In this document: positions 62,532 to 64,000 of the stretch, one piece after another
Position numbering within the stretch: the stretch's first letter is position 1
How the letters are laid out: the number at the start of each line of letters is the position of its first letter
Origin: Candidatus Aphodovivens excrementavium
GTDB lineage: Bacteria > Actinomycetota > Coriobacteriia > Coriobacteriales > Eggerthellaceae
Direction of reading: 5' to 3'
DNA length: 64,000 nucleotides
NCBI GenBank assembly: GCA_018715935.1
Contig: DVKR01000028.1
Coordinates: 1 to 64,000 of the forward strand
The notes under the pieces: generated by a model
What the model saw: the letters and a program-made list of their open reading frames with translations, nothing else
The model's database searches: none
What the model was told of the DNA's origin: nothing
Made by a program: the position numbers and the translations under genes

Positions 62532-64000
62532 CTACACATCCAGATCCATGTAGGTGTCGAACTCTTCTTTGACCTCTTTCGGAGGCTCTTTCGTCAGAAG
62601 CGACACTATCACGATAACAGCCAGCGCGCACACGAAACCCGGAAGGAGCTCATATACCGCAAACCATCCGCCCAGCGGCTTGACGAACATGTTCCAAGCA
62701 ACCACCACCGCAGCGCCGGTGATCATGCCCGCCACCGCACCGGGCAGAGTCGTGCGCTTCCAGTAGAGCGACAGCAGCATCAACGGGCCAAACGATGCGC
62801 CGAACCCTGCCCACGCGTAAGAAACGATGTTGAAAATGGACGAGTTCTGGTCAAGCGAAATAAACACGCCGAAAAACAGGATAACCACCAGCGTCAGGCG
62901 CGCCACAATCATGACCTGCTGGTCGGTCGCGTCGCGCTTGAGCAGGCCTTTGAAGATGTTGGTTGCCACCGCCGAGCTTGAAATGAGCAGGTACGACGAA
63001 GACGAGCTCATGGCTGCAGCGAAAATACCCGACACCACCAAGCCGCACATAAACGACGGCAACAGCATACGCGAAAGCACGATAAAGATGTTTTCCGCAG
63101 CCGATTGCGTGAGGAAAGCGTCGGGTATGACTGCGCGTCCGATAAGGCCGATGCACACCGCCGACGACAAAGAGATGACCAGCCAGATCATCGCGATAAT
63201 ACGCGACTTCTTGATCTCGTCGGAATGACGCACCGACATAAAGCGAACGAGCACCTGCGGCATGCCAAAATAGCCAAGACCCCAAGCCAAACCCGAAACG
63301 ATAGTAACAATGCCGTACGAAGCAGGGTCGCCGAATTGCGGCATGCCGTTTTCGACGATCTGGTTTCCCGTTTCGTCGAGCAAGGGAGTGGCCATCTGCG
63401 TGCCGGACAGGAACCCGGGGATGCTCTGGAGAAACGCAACCGTGTTCTCAACGCCGCCCGCTGCTGTAACAGAGCCGATAAACACCGTTGCCAGCGCAAA
63501 GAACATCAACGTGCCCTGAATAAGGTCGGTGGTGCAAACCGACAGATAGCCGCCCAAAAACGTGTAGAGAAACACGATGATGGCGCCAACCACCATCATG
63601 GTGGCGTAATCCCATCCGAACAGAGTGGAGAACAGTTTTCCGCAGGTCACAAAGCAGCTGCCAGTATAAATGCTGAAAAACAGCAGGATGATGAGGGCTG
63701 CGATGGTCATGAGGATGTGCTTGTTGTCGTGGAAGCGGTTTGAAAAGAAGTCGGGCACAGTGATGGCGTTGTTTGCCTTCTCGGAGTACTTGCGCAAACG
63801 CTTGGCGACGAACTTCCAGTTGAGATACGTGCCGATGATCAGGCCGATTGCCGTCCACATCGCGTCTGACGCGCCGGTAAAGTACGCAATGCCCGGCAGA
63901 CCCATTAACAGCCAGCCCGACATGTCCGACGCCTCGGCAGAAAGGGCGGTAAGCCAAGGGCCAAGCCCGCGCCCGCCTAGGAAGTACTCCTCGCTCGACG
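62532..64000 (-). CDS. Sodium/solute symporter (PutP-like), 5' end beyond the window
   Basis: At least 489 codons are present, with the N terminus cut by the right edge. The frame is open to 64000 and encodes EYFLGGRGLGPWLTALSAEASDMSGWLLMGLPG, the sodium-binding first helices of the SSS family. Later segments such as GGYLSVCTTDLIQGTLMFFA and SSSSSYLLISSS match PutP. It ends with a charged tail (KEVKEEFDTYMDLDV). Proline is the most likely substrate, but this is a guess from family resemblance. Confidence 0.92.
   Translation of the reverse strand, partial: SSEEYFLGGRGLGPWLTALSAEASDMSGWLLMGLPGIAYFTGASDAMWTAIGLIIGTYLNWKFVAKRLRKYSEKANNAITVPDFFSNRFHDNKHILMTIAALIILLFFSIYTGSCFVTCGKLFSTLFGWDYATMMVVGAIIVFLYTFLGGYLSVCTTDLIQGTLMFFALATVFIGSVTAAGGVENTVAFLQSIPGFLSGTQMATPLLDETGNQIVENGMPQFGDPASYGIVTIVSGLAWGLGYFGMPQVLVRFMSVRHSDEIKKSRIIAMIWLVISLSSAVCIGLIGRAVIPDAFLTQSAAENIFIVLSRMLLPSFMCGLVVSGIFAAAMSSSSSYLLISSSAVATNIFKGLLKRDATDQQVMIVARLTLVVILFFGVFISLDQNSSIFNIVSYAWAGFGASFGPLMLLSLYWKRTTLPGAVAGMITGAAVVVAWNMFVKPLGGWFAVYELLPGFVCALAVIVIVSLLTKEPPKEVKEEFDTYMDLDV

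Overview
The window reads as a chromosomal segment of a GC-rich, Gram-positive actinobacterium. The best guess is Coriobacteriia, family Eggerthellaceae (Eggerthella, Gordonibacter and relatives). This is inferred from the mix of GC-rich codon use, a compact Tad pilus locus without a secretin, an orphan TorD-type chaperone, paired YhgE/Pip proteins, an L-cysteine desulfidase and a type II-A CRISPR-Cas9 locus. No 16S rRNA is present, so the species cannot be named.

Layout. Positions 1-8210 are a complete type II-A CRISPR-Cas locus apart from the distal end of the array, which runs off the left edge: 28 full 36-bp repeats, csn2, cas2, cas1 and cas9, all read leftward, plus a divergent tracrRNA on the other strand. 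A gene-free stretch with a promoter-plus-hairpin element follows. From 8.8 to 13.2 kb is the housekeeping block recR-ybaB-dnaX with a DedA membrane protein and the SRP RNA. From 13.3 to 28 kb come a TetR repressor with a 17-bp palindromic operator opposite a radical SAM gene, aspS, two overlapping YhgE/Pip membrane proteins, hisS, a 1007-residue TPR-type protein of unknown role and a PadR regulator. From 28 to 39 kb are leuB, leuD and leuC (split by an oppositely oriented multi-pass membrane protein), cell-envelope genes (a polyprenyl synthetase, a peptidoglycan-binding protein, an FtsB-like protein), a Ppx/GppA phosphatase and tRNA-Leu. From 38.9 to 43.3 kb is an iron module: a DtxR-family repressor, feoA-feoA-feoB, a Cys-rich FeoB partner and several copies of a GGTTAAC-type box. 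One boxed promoter drives only a short non-coding or leaderless transcript. A deformylase-like protein lacking the catalytic Glu, thrC and a ModE-type regulator follow.

From 46.1 to 58 kb, one long leftward operon encodes a Tad (tight adherence) pilus: RcpC/CpaB, TadZ, TadA, TadB, TadC, an unusually long Flp pilin, several TadE/TadG-type minor pilins, three accessory proteins and the prepilin peptidase. The right end holds tRNA-Val, an ion-transporter-superfamily permease, L-cysteine desulfidase, a TorD-family chaperone and the 5'-truncated gene of a sodium/solute symporter.

How the parts work together. Cas1, Cas2 and Csn2 add spacers, while the tracrRNA and Cas9 process and use the leftward array transcript. 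FeoA and FeoB import ferrous iron under the DtxR-type repressor. The pilins of the Tad operon share a Gly-Gln/Ala-Thr-x-Glu processing motif matched to the peptidase at the end of the same operon. A recurring oddity is that many gene 3' ends (recR, dnaX, the second YhgE/Pip gene, feoB, the deformylase-like gene and the cysteine desulfidase) carry short direct duplications at or across the stop codon.
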